NCBI RefSeq assembly: GCF_019880555.1
Contig: NZ_JAINVU010000012.1
Coordinates: 1 to 48,771 of the forward strand
Direction: 5' to 3'
Length of the DNA stretch: 48,771 bases
Source: Hephaestia mangrovi
GTDB taxonomy: Bacteria; Pseudomonadota; Alphaproteobacteria; Sphingomonadales; Sphingomonadaceae
This document shows positions 9,384-17,866 of this stretch, in pieces. How positions within the stretch are numbered: position 1 is the first letter of the stretch; every line of letters starts with the position of its first letter. The notes under the pieces were generated by a model. It was not told the DNA's origin. It saw only the letters and a list, made by a program, of their open reading frames with translations, and did no database searches. A program made the translations under genes and the position numbers.

Positions 9384-10115
9384 ATGCGCGTCCTGCTGCT
9401 CCCTGTCTTTGGCGATCAAGGCTTCGAGGCTCGGCTCGCTGCGACCGTGCTGCTGGCCCGCGAATTTGCCGCGCACCTTATTTTCTGCGCGCCGGTCGCC
9501 GGATCGACGCATGACCTCCGCGCGCTCGCCGAAGCGCAGGTTGGTGCCGCCGGTGTCGCCTCGACCTGGATTGAGATGCCTCGACACGACGCCACTGCTT
9601 TCGCCGAACGGGCCCTGCTGACGGATTTGCTGATATTGCCGGCGCGCTGGCGTCCGAGCGAACCACAGGCGCCTGCCCCGGCCGATATAGCGGTCCGCGC
9701 AACTGTCCCGGCTTTGGTCGTGCCGCAGACCGGGCTGATCCGGGTGCCCAAGGCGATCCTGGTCGCCTGGAAGGAGCGCACACCGGCGGCGGCGAACGCA
9801 GTGCGTGCCGCATTGCCATTTCTGAAGCGCGCCAACGAGGTCGTCGTGGTGACAATTGGGCGCGACAGTGGCCGTGCGCCAGCCGTCGCTCCTGTCGATT
9901 ATCTCGCGTGGCATGGCATAACTGCCAGTCACCGCGCCTTACCGCGTGCCGGTCCGGTCGCTGACACGGTGCGCGCAGAGGCCGAGCGCATCGGCGCGGA
10001 CCTGATCGTGATGGGCGCCTATGGGCGCGGTCTATGGACCGAACAGGCATTTGGCGGAGTCGCCCAGCGGCTGATGGACGGCGACGACATTGCATTGCTG
10101 CTGTCCCGCGCGTGA
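9384..10115 (+). CDS. Universal stress protein (UspA family)
   Basis: A 243-residue UspA-type protein. The C-terminal domain carries the nucleotide-binding signature as LIVMGAYGRG followed by a small-residue patch before a final valine/leucine strand. The N-terminal half looks like a degenerate Usp domain (RVLLLPVFGDQ... ARLAATVLLAREF). Tandem-domain Usps act as stress-linked ATP-binding proteins in the cytosol. It lies just downstream of the DksA/TraR-like gene and converges with the exchanger gene that ends at 10123. Confidence 0.85.
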   Translation: MRVLLLPVFGDQGFEARLAATVLLAREFAAHLIFCAPVAGSTHDLRALAEAQVGAAGVASTWIEMPRHDATAFAERALLTDLLILPARWRPSEPQAPAPADIAVRATVPALVVPQTGLIRVPKAILVAWKERTPAAANAVRAALPFLKRANEVVVVTIGRDSGRAPAVAPVDYLAWHGITASHRALPRAGPVADTVRAEAERIGADLIVMGAYGRGLWTEQAFGGVAQRLMDGDDIALLLSRA

Positions 10116-10122
10116 CGCTTGG

Positions 10123-11118
10123 TCAATGCCCCAGCAGATAGATCGAATATGAACTCATGACATAGATGGCGAGCAGGAGGATGCTCGCCCAGCCGAAGAC
10201 ACCAAAGAACCGCGTCGCCGGCCGATCCAGGATGGTTATGACGACGATGCCCGACATGATCGTCGCGGCAAAGGCCGATCCGGCATGCGCGGGAGAGGCA
10301 TGAGCGAACAGCGACCCCTTGGTATAGGCAAGATCGTCGATCGCCAGAATGAGCACATCGAAGAGGTTGCTGCCGAGCAGCCCACCGATCGCCAGATCGA
10401 TCGCCTTCAGGCGCAACGCCGCGATGGTCACGATCACCTCGGGTAGCGAAGTGGCTGCAGCGATGAACGACGTACCGACGAAGCTCATGCGCCAGCCGGT
10501 AAGGTCGGCGAGCCGTGTCGCGATGAACGGCAGCCAGACGCCCGCCGCCCCGACGATCAGCGCGGCGACAAGGTATTGCCGCACTGCGCGTTTGAGCGCC
10601 GTTCGGTCGGTGACGTGCGAAGCCGAGCGCGTGTCGGCATGGTTTTCGTGGACGTAGGTCGCTCGCATCGCCACGACGTAAAGCAGGATCAAGACAGGCG
10701 TATAGCCACTGACATGTCCGACATACAGGTCGAGCCCCTGACCCGCGACCAGGAGCAGCGCACCGACGCTGCCGATGAGGATGATTCCGAGTGACGCCGT
10801 AACGATATGCCGCTGATCGACCTCGCGGAAAACCGGTCCGTCGCGGCTGAGCGGGTCGAGCAGCGCAATCAGCGCGAGATTGAACACACAGCTGCCAAGG
10901 ACGTCGCCGACCGCGACATTGGGTGCATTGGCGACCGTGACGGAACTCAGCCCGGTGAACAGTTCAGGCAGCGACGTTGCCGCCGCAAGCAGGATCACCC
11001 CGACCCAGGAGCGCGACATCCCGGTCAGGCCGGCGATCTGCTCGGCGCGGCGCACCAGGACGGGGCCGGCGGCAGCAATCACCGCGGCGCACAGCGCGAA
11101 TTCGAGCCAGATGCCCAT
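10123..11118 (-). CDS. Sodium/calcium exchanger (CaCA family)
   Basis: A membrane protein of about 331 residues with ten or so predicted helices and the two inverted alpha-repeats of the CaCA family. The first repeat holds AATSLPELFTGLSSV with VGDVLGSCVFN, and the second AAATSLPEVIVTIAAL with GGLLGSNLFD. The acidic residues in SLPE of both repeats bind the cation. The expected role is exchange of Na+ or H+ for Ca2+ across the inner membrane. The start is uncertain: ATG 11118 begins directly with the first hydrophobic helix, and ATG 11148 would add ten polar residues. It is divergent from the site-2 protease gene. Confidence 0.87.
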   Translation of the reverse strand: MGIWLEFALCAAVIAAAGPVLVRRAEQIAGLTGMSRSWVGVILLAAATSLPELFTGLSSVTVANAPNVAVGDVLGSCVFNLALIALLDPLSRDGPVFREVDQRHIVTASLGIILIGSVGALLLVAGQGLDLYVGHVSGYTPVLILLYVVAMRATYVHENHADTRSASHVTDRTALKRAVRQYLVAALIVGAAGVWLPFIATRLADLTGWRMSFVGTSFIAAATSLPEVIVTIAALRLKAIDLAIGGLLGSNLFDVLILAIDDLAYTKGSLFAHASPAHAGSAFAATIMSGIVVITILDRPATRFFGVFGWASILLLAIYVMSSYSIYLLGH

Positions 11119-11179
11119 GAGGACTTTTTCCAAGCGATGATCGGACATGCCATTTTCGGCGATCGGGGCCCGGGGCGCC

Positions 11180-11187
11180 CTACGTAG
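11180..11187. promoter_or_regulatory. Second CTACGTAG palindrome in a divergent promoter region
   Basis: The same octamer as at 6488-6495, here between the exchanger gene (leftward, start near 11118) and the site-2 protease gene (rightward, start 11287). Inverted arms flank it weakly: GCGCCC to the left and GGGCGG to the right. I treat it as a candidate shared operator of the stress block. Confidence 0.3.
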
Positions 11188-11286
11188 AAGGGCGGAGAGT
11201 GCAGCGACGGCCTCTGGATAATCCCGGATGCCGCCTCACGGGATCACCCCTTAGGGTCGTCACCCTCGGACGAGGAAGTCGTGACC

Positions 11287-12408
11287 ATGAAATCGAAATG
11301 GAGCTTCACGATCGCGAAAGTCGGCGGAACGGTGGTGCGCATCCACCTGACCTTCCTGTTGCTGCTGATCTGGATCGGCGTGGCGAGCTGGACCGGCGCC
11401 GGAGCAGCCTCTGCGTGGATCGACGTCACCTTCATCGTCCTGCTGTTCGCCTGCGTGCTGTTACACGAGCTCGGCCATGTCGCAGCGGCCAGGGCGTTCG
11501 GCATCCCGACGCGCGACATCACGCTTTATCCGATCGGCGGCCTCGCGCGCATCCAGACCGGCTTCGAGAACCCGCGGCAGGAGCTCGCCATCGCGAGCGC
11601 CGGCCCCGCCGTCAGCCTTCTCCTCGCCGGGTTGCTGATGGTGATCGCCGGCACGCTGCCGGAGGCGCTCGTTCTCGACGCCACGACCGACTGGCGCGGG
11701 ATGGCGGGCATGCTCGCGGCGGCCAATCTCGCGCTGGCGGTCTTCAACCTGCTGCCCATCTTTCCGCTCGATGGCGGGCGCATCGCCCGAGCATTGCTAT
11801 CCTGGTGGCTCGGACGCCGGGCCGGCACGCATGTCGCCGTCTGGACGGGCCGGATCGCCGGCATCCTGTTCGCCGTCTACGGCCTCACTCACGGCCAGAT
11901 ACTGCTTGCAGTGATTGGCGTGTTCGTCGTTTTTGCCGCTTCGGCTGAGTCAGTCGCCGTCGACCTTGAGGACGTGCTCAGCGGGAAATCGGCACGCGAT
12001 GTCATGGCATCGAATCTCGTCACTCTGGTCGATGCCGCGACGCTGGCTGACGCCGAACAGGCGGTTATCCGCTCGGATCAGCACGTCTTTCCGGTGCTCG
12101 ATGCGCTTGCCCGACCGAAGGGCGTGATCACACGCAACGACATCATTGCCGTGTCGCAGCGGGCGCCGGCGGATACGCCCTTGCGCGATCTGATCGCCGA
12201 CACGCCGCCCGTCGTGACGGGCAATGAGCCGGCCCGCCATGTCCTTTCCCTGATCGAGGGAGGACAGGCGGCGGTACTGGTAGCCGACGCCACGGGTCGT
12301 TTCGAGGGGATGGTGACGCTCGAAAATCTCTCCGAGGTCCGGCTGCTCGATCGCAACCATCGCTCGGCGTCACCTCCGGCCTGGCTGCGCCCAGAAGGAG
12401 CTGAGTGA
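11287..12408 (+). CDS. Membrane site-2 protease (M50 family) with CBS domains
   Basis: A 373-residue integral membrane metalloprotease. The zinc motif HELGH lies at about residues 60-64 inside a hydrophobic helix. The second motif NLLPIFPLDGGR near residue 160 supplies the third ligand (aspartate). Six or so helices are followed by a cytosolic pair of CBS domains from about residue 230, which should bind adenine nucleotides and gate activity. This architecture belongs to the SpoIVFB-like branch with C-terminal CBS. The ATG at 11287 is preferred to a GTG at 11281 because GAGGAAG is better spaced from it. Its stop overlaps the start of the next universal stress gene (TGATG), so the two are coupled. 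Confidence 0.9.
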   Translation: MKSKWSFTIAKVGGTVVRIHLTFLLLLIWIGVASWTGAGAASAWIDVTFIVLLFACVLLHELGHVAAARAFGIPTRDITLYPIGGLARIQTGFENPRQELAIASAGPAVSLLLAGLLMVIAGTLPEALVLDATTDWRGMAGMLAAANLALAVFNLLPIFPLDGGRIARALLSWWLGRRAGTHVAVWTGRIAGILFAVYGLTHGQILLAVIGVFVVFAASAESVAVDLEDVLSGKSARDVMASNLVTLVDAATLADAEQAVIRSDQHVFPVLDALARPKGVITRNDIIAVSQRAPADTPLRDLIADTPPVVTGNEPARHVLSLIEGGQAAVLVADATGRFEGMVTLENLSEVRLLDRNHRSASPPAWLRPEGAE

Positions 12409-13232
12409 TGAAACGCCTGCTTGCCGCGGTCAATCCGGCCATGCCGAGAGAGGCAGCGCTCGCGCGCGCATGCCGGCTGGCAGCCGAGCATGGTGCGCAT
12501 CTTCATCTGCTTGGCGTAATCGCCCGAGATGGCACGACCCGGGACCATGCCGCCGCGCTCCAACGACTACGCATGACCCTTCATCGCAGCGCCATGCCCG
12601 ATCAAACGGACGCTCAGTGCGACATTCTCGAGGGCGATCCTCCAACCGCGATTGCTCAAACGGCGCACGACATCGGTGCCGACTTGATCGTTCTGGGCGC
12701 CCACCGCCATCCTCGATTGTCAGACCGGGTTTTTGGCACGACCGCCGAGGCGCTGCTGCGCGATACACACATACCGCTGCTGATTGCGCGTGGCCTTGCC
12801 GATCGGCCCTACCGCAGAGCGATTGCCGCCGCACAAAGCGACAGCAGCATAACCACGGCGATTGCGCTGGCCAGTATGATCGGAATTGAAATGCTCACCG
12901 CAGTTCATGCCTATGAGTTGCCGTTCGAGGCGCAGGTTATCGGCGGCTCGGTGACGACCGCCATCATGGCCGAGGAAGCCCAGGCCTTTGCCGAACGAGT
13001 GAAGCGCCTTGCCGCCGAGACGACAGCCGATTTGCGTGTCGACGCACTATCGATCGAGGACGAGGTGGTGTTTGCGCTCGAGGAGGGGGGCAGGGCGACG
13101 CGCGCGGATTTGCTCATTTTGACGACGCACGCCCGATCGGGCCTTGCCTGGCTGACCCGCGGCAGCGTCACCGATGCGGCAATTGAACGCCTGCCGGGCG
13201 ACATGCTGATAGGGCGCCTATCGAGGCATTGA
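12408..13232 (+). CDS. Tandem-domain universal stress protein
   Basis: A 274-residue protein with two Usp domains. The first ends with LIVLGAHRHPRLSDRVFG, followed by a T-AEALLR helix and a PLLIAR strand. The second ends with LLILTTHARSGLAWLTRGS, which carries the G-x9-G(S/T)-like phosphate loop. It overlaps the site-2 protease gene by one base, which suggests that the protease and the stress protein are made together. It converges on the diguanylate cyclase gene, with only 22 bases between the two stops and no obvious strong hairpin there. Confidence 0.87.
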   Translation: MKRLLAAVNPAMPREAALARACRLAAEHGAHLHLLGVIARDGTTRDHAAALQRLRMTLHRSAMPDQTDAQCDILEGDPPTAIAQTAHDIGADLIVLGAHRHPRLSDRVFGTTAEALLRDTHIPLLIARGLADRPYRRAIAAAQSDSSITTAIALASMIGIEMLTAVHAYELPFEAQVIGGSVTTAIMAEEAQAFAERVKRLAAETTADLRVDALSIEDEVVFALEEGGRATRADLLILTTHARSGLAWLTRGSVTDAAIERLPGDMLIGRLSRH

Positions 13233-13254
13233 GCATGCAGCGCAACGTGCAGCA

Positions 13255-15066
13255 TCACCCCATTCGCTGGTTGATTCGCCCCGACGAATTTTCGCGTGCG
13301 GCCATCACGACGCGATTGCGGCCGGTTCGCTTCGCTTCCAGCAACGCGGCATCGGCCGTTTCCACCAGCCGATCGGCGGGGCAATGCTGCGGTGCCGTGG
13401 CGATACCGGCCGAAATGGTCAGCGGGCCGAGCTGGCGGCCGCCGAATTGGAGCCTCAGGTCGGCGACACGATGGCGCAACTCCTCGGCACGGTCGAGCGC
13501 CTGGCGAGGATCGGCGCCGGACAGCAGCAGCAGGAACTCCTCGCCGCCATAGCGAAAGGCAAGGTCGCCCTGCCGCACCGCCGCACGCAGCGTCGCGCCG
13601 ATCGCGCGCAGGACGGCATCGCCCGCCTCGTGGCCGTACTCGTCGTTGAAACGCTTGAAGTGATCGACGTCGAGCATAATGCAACTGATCGGGTGGTCGG
13701 GCTTCGCGTCGAGATTGCCGAGCACGGCATCAAGATGCCGCCGGTTGGCAAGCGTGGTGAGCGGGTCGGCCATCGCCAATATGCGCAGAGCGTCGCGAAG
13801 ACGAAGGTTGTCTAGCGCAAGCCCGATATTCTCGGCCAGCATCTTGAGATGGACATCGCCTGCGCCAGTCGTCGAAAAGCCGTCTCGCAGTTCGAAATAG
13901 AGCAAGCCCACCACGCCCGCCTGCGCCGCGAGCGGCAGGCAGATCGTTTCGGGTTGTCGATCATCGCCTGGCAGGACGTGGGCGCACGGCACGTCGACGG
14001 CGGCACCGGTCGCACGATGCTCGCTGCCGCGCCGTACTGCCCAGCACGCAGTCGGCACGAATTCGGCCCGCGAATAACGGGGATCGAGCCAGCTACATGC
14101 CTCGACGAGGACGTTGCGCTCCTGATCGAGCAGATACAGGCGGCCGGCCAAGGCGGGGACGACCTCCGGCACGAATCGCTGCACCACGCGCGACAGGTCG
14201 GCGATATCATCGCAGCGCTGCAGGCGCTGCGTCATCCGCGAGAGCAGGTCGCGCAAGCTGCGATCGGCGTCGCGCTCCTGTTCCAGGCGTTGCCGCGCGA
14301 TGCCGTTGTCGCGGAATATGCGCAACGCCTGTGCCATGTCGCCGATCTCGTCGACCCGTTCATATTCCGGCGGTTCTGCGTCATAATCCTGCGCCGCGAG
14401 CCGCGTAACGACGTCGCTCAGCTTCACCACGGGTCGCAGCACGCGGCGCCGGAAGATGAAATAGAGCACGAACAGAAAGAGCAACCCGGTCAGGGCCAGG
14501 ACGATCTCCGACATGGTCCGCCACAGCCGCGACGCGGCCGTCGCGCCATCGACCGCGGCGGCCGTGCGCTGGTCAATCCGTTCCTGGAAATGATCGACAC
14601 TGCCCTGGATGCGCTCAAGCTCGCGCTGATATTCGGGAGCGAACAGGATCGTGATCGCCGCCGTTCGGCCGTCGCGATCCCGCGCCGCGATCGCGGCATG
14701 TTGCTGTGCCTGCAGGGCATCGGCCCAGTGCATAGCCTGGTGCAGATCGCGGATCTCCTCGACACTGGCGCCGGCATCGCGGATATGCGCGGTCCGCTGC
14801 TCGATCGTGGCCAACGTGCCCGCTTCCTGTCGGTAGGCGACGAGATCGGCGGGATTGCCGCTGATCGCATAATGGCGCGCGAGATCGCTCAATGTCGCGA
14901 TATCCTCGTCGACATGCGCGGTGGCGCTATCCAGCGCGTAACGTTCGGCCACCGCGTCGCGTTCGCGCCGGTCCGCGCCGGATGCGAGCAGCATTGTCGT
15001 CGCCGAAGCGAGGGTCAGCACGACGGTCGCGCCATAGGCCCAATTGGTGATCGTGGATAAGCGCAT
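13255..15066 (-). CDS. Membrane diguanylate cyclase with HAMP, GAF and GGDEF domains
   Basis: A 603-residue sensor enzyme. Transmembrane helices lie at about 10-30 and 186-206, with a helical periplasmic sensor between them. A HAMP linker follows (about 207-260), then a GAF domain (about 285-425) and a GGDEF domain (about 430-600). The active site is intact as GGEEF at 507-511, and the inhibitory I-site RxxD is present as RQGD at 498-501, exactly five residues before it. It should make cyclic di-GMP and be product-inhibited. No EAL domain is present. It starts with ATG at 15066 and stands alone; no c-di-GMP effector is seen nearby. Confidence 0.92.
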   Translation of the reverse strand: MRLSTITNWAYGATVVLTLASATTMLLASGADRRERDAVAERYALDSATAHVDEDIATLSDLARHYAISGNPADLVAYRQEAGTLATIEQRTAHIRDAGASVEEIRDLHQAMHWADALQAQQHAAIAARDRDGRTAAITILFAPEYQRELERIQGSVDHFQERIDQRTAAAVDGATAASRLWRTMSEIVLALTGLLFLFVLYFIFRRRVLRPVVKLSDVVTRLAAQDYDAEPPEYERVDEIGDMAQALRIFRDNGIARQRLEQERDADRSLRDLLSRMTQRLQRCDDIADLSRVVQRFVPEVVPALAGRLYLLDQERNVLVEACSWLDPRYSRAEFVPTACWAVRRGSEHRATGAAVDVPCAHVLPGDDRQPETICLPLAAQAGVVGLLYFELRDGFSTTGAGDVHLKMLAENIGLALDNLRLRDALRILAMADPLTTLANRRHLDAVLGNLDAKPDHPISCIMLDVDHFKRFNDEYGHEAGDAVLRAIGATLRAAVRQGDLAFRYGGEEFLLLLSGADPRQALDRAEELRHRVADLRLQFGGRQLGPLTISAGIATAPQHCPADRLVETADAALLEAKRTGRNRVVMAARENSSGRINQRMG

Positions 15067-15176
15067 TGCCGACGTCTAGGCTGACTCGCCATACTGAAAT
15101 GTTAATCCGGGCCGCAAGTCATCAAGACGGCGGCCGCCCTCGCAGACGGCGACCCAGCGCGAAGGGGGCTGCCGGA

Positions 15177-15317
15177 TTGGTCCGTAGCATCGGAGAACCG
15201 GACGAAGTCGCGAATATGGTGCGCTTCCTGATGCTTGAGGCCAGCTATTCGACTGGCAGCAAATTCGTCGTCGACGGCGGGGCAGTGACCGGACAGGTGC
15301 TTGCCCTGCATGACTGA
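15177..15317 (+). pseudogene. C-terminal fragment of a short-chain dehydrogenase (SDR)
   Basis: About 46 residues match the end of a classical SDR: IGEPDEVANMVRFL, then YSTGSKFVVDGGAVTG. This is the usual last strand and helix, the part that closes the cofactor pocket. The Rossmann fold, the catalytic tyrosine and the rest (about 200 residues) are missing; the sequence before 15177 in the same frame is arginine-rich noise. It is a tail left by deletion or recombination. Confidence 0.75.
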
Positions 15318-15981
15318 ACCTCATTCTCATGGTTTGGCCGGAACGGCGACTGCCAGCGCACTTTTCCCGCCGGCGCTTGTGGGCTGTATCCGGGACGACC
15401 GGCCACCCCGCGAAGAGGAAGTGCGCATCCTGGCGGTAAAGCTGTGGGCGGAAGGACTGTCACGGCGTCCGCGCAGCAGTCGCGGCCACGCCAGCGCTAT
15501 CGTCAGAAGCTTCCTGTGCGGGTACGATCCCTTGGCCAAGAGTGCCGACGCAACCGACCGGGCTTCCCGCTCGTAGATCCCCCAATGTCGCCAATCGCTA
15601 CCCGGCTCTAGCGTCGACCGCATGGATCAAACCGGTTCGGAATGGGCCGCGGGATCGCTGATGGACCGTTGCGCTACCGAAATTCGAGGCGGCCCGCCCG
15701 CCGATCGTCGACCCGACTATTATTCGTATTCGCGCGCGCGCAGCACGCTGAGCCCTCGCCGTCAAAAGTCGACGAGGACGGACGGAGGAAGCGGCGCGCG
15801 CGCAGCGATAGCTGCCTGATTATCGAAATGGCGTCCCCCAAACGATTCCGGACAGCGCGTGCGGGGGGCGCCAGCCTGGCACACGCTCACGATCTGATCC
15901 TGAGACCACAACCATCGCGCGTCGTATTGCGCCCTTTTCTTCTAGCCGAGGACGGTAATCCCGGAACGAACGCCCGGGTCT
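15318..15981. other. About 660 bases of degraded intergenic DNA
   Basis: No intact gene is visible between the SDR fragment and the gene ending at 15982. Open frames here are short and arginine/serine rich. One stretch (15888-15974) resembles the start of a known enzyme family and is listed separately. With the SDR tail on the left and a rearranged gene on the right, this looks like a deletion scar region. Confidence 0.45.
15888..15974 (+). pseudogene. Possible N-terminal remnant of a GH130-type glycosidase/phosphorylase
   Basis: In one frame the residues HDLILRPQPSRVVLRPF followed by LLAEDGNPG resemble, from memory, the opening of sphingomonad GH130 proteins, where a P-S-R-V-V-x-R-P-F pattern precedes the first helix. 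Nothing else of that enzyme follows before the frame ends at 16058. The match is short and I cannot test it here, so this is only a candidate. Confidence 0.22.
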
Positions 15982-16647
15982 TCAGGAGCGCCGCCGGGAA
16001 TATACTCGATTTTTGGTACGGGCGGCCGCGTCAGCCGTATCTTCCGGGCGGGTGTTGAAAGCGATGGTCGCATTCGGCGCCGCCTTGTGAACCGCGTTGA
16101 TCACCATCTCGAACAGCGTGAGGCTCTTCGGCGGAATTCGGAGCCCGCCGCCGATGACGACACAGTCGTAGCGCGCGCTGTTCAACTGCGCTTCTAGCAT
16201 GGTGCGTCCGGCATCGTCGGGCGTGATCATGCAGGTATAGCCCTGCCAGCCGCGCTCGTGGATTTTCGCAACGGCCACGGCGATCATTCGCTCGACGGTC
16301 ATCTTGCTGGCGAAATGCGGCACGTCGGCATACGCCTCGCCCTTGAACACCGAGAGGTAGACGATGCCCTTTACGCCGGCCTCGCGGGCGGCATTGAGCG
16401 CTAGCATGGCCTGGGTCAGTTCGTCGGGCGCGTTGGGGGCGAGCAGGAACAGGGTGCTGACCCCGTCCAATGCCGCGCGGATGCTGTCGATGTCGGCAAG
16501 GTCGCCTTTCACAGCAGTCACGCCCGCCGGGAAGTTTGCTTTCTCGGGCGAGCGGGTGAGCGCGCGAACTTCGACGCCCTGACCGTCGAGGAAGTTCAGA
16601 ACCTGCGTTCCAACCGTGCCGGTGCTGCCAGTTACCAGAATAGCCAT
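15982..16647 (-). CDS. Chimeric protein: N-terminal half of an NmrA-type NAD(P)-binding protein fused to the end of an unrelated protein
   Basis: The first 120 or so residues are a clear NmrA/SDR Rossmann half: ILVTGSTGTVGTQ as the dinucleotide loop, then LFLLAPNAPDE and HFASKMTVERMI. A normal family member is about 280-300 residues, but after ERMI the sequence switches. The next 85 residues (TCMITPDDAG, YDCVVIGGGLR, LFEMVINAVHKAAP, AFNTRPEDTADA) belong, by recollection, to a separate small sphingomonad protein of unknown function. The last 12 residues again look unrelated. An in-frame deletion between two neighbouring genes explains this. The ATG at 16647 has AAGGAGAT upstream. It is divergent from a LysR gene that normally partners NmrA genes. 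It may be non-functional. Confidence 0.7.
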   Translation of the reverse strand: MAILVTGSTGTVGTQVLNFLDGQGVEVRALTRSPEKANFPAGVTAVKGDLADIDSIRAALDGVSTLFLLAPNAPDELTQAMLALNAAREAGVKGIVYLSVFKGEAYADVPHFASKMTVERMIAVAVAKIHERGWQGYTCMITPDDAGRTMLEAQLNSARYDCVVIGGGLRIPPKSLTLFEMVINAVHKAAPNATIAFNTRPEDTADAAARTKNRVYSRRRS

Positions 16648-16764
16648 GGTGTATCTCCTTGATCGCTTCGAGCGACTGGATGTCGCTCGAGGCAAGATAG
16701 ATGTTCCGAATTTTGGCGTAAGATGACATGATTGGAACTTATCGTCTCAATTACGGAACAGAAA

Positions 16765-17658
16765 ATGGACCTGCCGGCGCTTGCAGATTTCAACCTGGTT
16801 GCAACACACGGCGGCTTCGGGCGGGCAAGCCGGGCGAGCGGGCGACCGAAAGCGACCCTCTCGCGCAAGGTGTCCGAACTGGAGGCGAGCCTCGGGGTGC
16901 GGCTGATCGACCGGGGTTCAAGGACACTAAGGCTGACCGATGAGGGGCGAGCCTTGCACGAGCGCACGCTCGGTCCGCTCGCCGAGATCGTCGAAGCTGA
17001 ACAGGCTGTGGCGAACGGCGCATCTATACCCCGCGGCAAACTACGCGTGAGCGCCCCGATCGTGCTGGCGCATGTTCTCCTGCCGAAGCTCGCAACCAGC
17101 TTTGTGGCCGCCTATCCGCAGGTGGAGCTCGAGATCGTCGCCGAGGACCGCCAGGTCGACCCTGTCGAGGAAAATTACGATCTCGTGATCCGGATCGATC
17201 CACGCCCGGACGAACGACTGGTCGGGCGCCGAATCATGGAGGATGAGCGGTTGCTGGTGGCGCCGCCGGTCTTGAAGGTTGTTCTGCAGTCGGAGCACGA
17301 CGCCACCGATCAGGCGGCTCCGGCGGTCGGGCGTGTGGGAGCGCCAGACGACGTTCGGTGGCAGATCAGGACCAGCGCCGGCATACGCCTCTTGCGGCCA
17401 CATTTCAGATTACGTTTCTCGTCCTTCCTGATGGTGCGCGACGCCGTGCTCGCCGGTGCGGGCGTTGCGCTCGTGCCGAAATTGATGGTGACGCAAGATA
17501 TCACAGCCGGACGGCTGGTATCATGGGGAGCGCATGATGGACCAAAAGTTGAAATCTGGGCGCTCCAGAATTCACGCCGCCTGTCCAGCTCCAAGGTGCG
17601 AGCATTTCTGGATATGCTCGCTGTATCGTCTCGCAAAGACGGCCCGGGAAGCTCTTAA
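16765..17658 (+). CDS. LysR-family transcriptional regulator
   Basis: A 297-residue LysR protein. The N-terminal winged helix reads FNLVATHGGFGRASRASGRPKATLSRKVSELE, broken here only by arginine-rich wing residues. The effector domain runs from about residue 90 to the end and closes with LVPKLMVTQDI and NSRRLSSSKVRAFLDML, typical of the subgroup next to NmrA-type reductase genes. I choose ATG 16765 over an upstream ATG at 16732 because family sequence starts there. The divergent gap to the chimeric gene contains matching arms TGTTCCG (about 16699) and CGGAACA (about 16754) that could be its operator. The gene looks intact although its usual target is rearranged. Confidence 0.88.
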   Translation: MDLPALADFNLVATHGGFGRASRASGRPKATLSRKVSELEASLGVRLIDRGSRTLRLTDEGRALHERTLGPLAEIVEAEQAVANGASIPRGKLRVSAPIVLAHVLLPKLATSFVAAYPQVELEIVAEDRQVDPVEENYDLVIRIDPRPDERLVGRRIMEDERLLVAPPVLKVVLQSEHDATDQAAPAVGRVGAPDDVRWQIRTSAGIRLLRPHFRLRFSSFLMVRDAVLAGAGVALVPKLMVTQDITAGRLVSWGAHDGPKVEIWALQNSRRLSSSKVRAFLDMLAVSSRKDGPGSS

Positions 17659-17866
17659 AATGACTTACGACCGCGCCTCTTCCGGTCGCTATGATGCGGG
17701 CGAACGGCACGTCTCGGAGAAAGTTGCCTTTCGGTAGCAGATTCGGGACCGTCCGGTACGGGTCGGGAGCCGCCATCGCCGACAGAGCCGATCAACGTGG
17801 CAAGGGCCGCTAACTTAGCCGACGTTCGAGGGCTCGAAACCGCATCCCGAAACTTGATGGGGTCGT

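Noticed and set aside
13233..13254. Possible bidirectional terminator between convergent genes
   Set aside because: The GCAGC-rich sequence does not form a stable stem with a T run.
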